A DNA stretch of 64,000 nt from an uncultured Eubacteriales bacterium (lineage in GTDB: Bacteria > Bacillota > Clostridia > Oscillospirales > Acutalibacteraceae). Below the pieces are notes generated by a model that was not told the origin of the DNA, ran no database searches, and worked only from the letters and a program-made list of their open reading frames with translations. Of this stretch, positions 63,557 to 64,000 are shown piece after piece; the stretch's first letter is position 1, and every line of letters begins with the position of its first letter. Both the position numbers and the translations under genes were made by a program. The stretch covers positions 62,001 through 126,000 of the forward strand of contig CAKUUD010000004.1 of the NCBI GenBank assembly GCA_934692675.1, given 5' to 3'.

Positions 63557-64000
63557 TTAATTAAGGGAAATATCGTTTAAACATTTAAAGTTGATTTTTT
63601 TCAAATTACTGATAACTTTATGATGTACTTCTTCAGCAGTTAAATTTTCAATATTTAGCGTTATCACATTACAAGCATTTTCAGAAAATAACTTGTACTG
63701 TCTTGCTGCTTTTTTCATTATTGGCAAGGTTTCTTTATACTGTACTGCTATGCCACTTGTTTCAGAGCGTTCAATAACACGTTGATAAGCTGTAACAGGG
63801 TTTAAATCAAGAAAAAAATATACATCGGGTATAGGAAATATATCAAAAACTTTTTTTAATAATTTTTCATTGCTTCCAAACAGAGGGCCATACACCAACA
63901 AACTTTCCGAAAATCTTTCAGTGATAATAATTTCTTCAGATTTAAGTTTTGGAATGACTGATTCACTGATATTTCTCCATAAATCTGAAACTAAACTAAG
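63557..64000 (-). CDS. Thymidylate-kinase-like nucleotide kinase (5' end outside the window)
   Basis: The C-terminal 147 residues of a P-loop nucleoside-monophosphate kinase, open to the right edge, so the P-loop is not visible. Recognisable parts are IIITERFSESLLVYGP, like the (D/E)R(F/Y)xxS motif of dTMP kinases, and YFFLDLNPVTAYQRVIERSE, like their FLDVPPExALxRxxxR segment. Its stop lies 22 bases before the exported ATP-grasp gene. It could be dTMP kinase or a divergent member of that family. Confidence 0.75.
   Translation of the reverse strand, partial: LSLVSDLWRNISESVIPKLKSEEIIITERFSESLLVYGPLFGSNEKLLKKVFDIFPIPDVYFFLDLNPVTAYQRVIERSETSGIAVQYKETLPIMKKAARQYKLFSENACNVITLNIENLTAEEVHHKVISNLKKINFKCLNDISLN

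Overview
The window is an AT-rich, gene-dense piece of a low-GC Gram-positive (clostridial) chromosome. The evidence is a complete S10-spc-alpha ribosomal operon in Firmicutes order with the small KOW protein between map and infA, zinc-type S14, S4 and L36, a perfect CIRCE operator on groESL, an AbrB-type regulator, and spmA-spmB. Against this background stands a gene for a 12-helix nucleotide transporter of the Tlc/NTT (ATP/ADP translocase) family, which is characteristic of obligate intracellular bacteria. With pseudogene debris and many lineage-specific secreted proteins, this suggests a host-restricted, probably intracellular clostridium. A Ruminococcaceae-like endosymbiont of a protist is one possibility; this is inference, not something the sequence proves.

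Layout. 1-15610 (minus): rpsJ to rplQ, about 31 genes in one run, with a two-helix membrane protein inserted between rplW and rplB, and a promoter plus a leader of about 275 nt upstream of rpsJ. 15995-18695: tlc, then a BspA-type LRR surface protein. 18780-26881 (minus): a five-gene run nfo - metallophosphoesterase - VanY/LdcB-type carboxypeptidase - gltX - glnS. 27159-30080 (plus): a 973-residue four-repeat protein that starts with a double-glycine leader. 30112-33495 (minus): a three-gene surface-glycan cluster. 33620-34682: DUF421/DUF4363 pair. 34741-40716 (minus): a 1991-residue modular coiled-coil protein. 40872-44401 (minus): groESL, mnmA, abrB-like. 44604-45712 (plus): spmAB. 45895-46149: a small six-cysteine peptide, again with a double-glycine leader. 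46208-51008 (minus): yebC, polA, rimI, tsaD. 51232-56261: four paralogous exported proteins plus a fifth exported protein, each with its own promoter. 56515-56590: tRNA-Ala(CGC). 56591-57415: debris of recD2 and of an IS200/IS605 transposase. 57416-64000 (minus): a five-gene run holding a thymidylate-kinase-like protein, an exported protein with ATP-grasp and phospho-histidine domains, an unknown protein, pyruvate phosphate dikinase and a membrane protein.

How it fits together. Housekeeping operons are conserved and compact. Between them lie host-interaction candidates: energy import (tlc), surface polymers and LRR proteins, two double-glycine-leader substrates that imply a peptidase-containing ABC exporter elsewhere in the genome, a giant modular protein, and an expanded exported family with near-identical promoter architecture. 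The most promising undescribed systems are the double-glycine export of a very large repeat protein, the exported paralogue family, and the dikinase-like gene run at the right edge.
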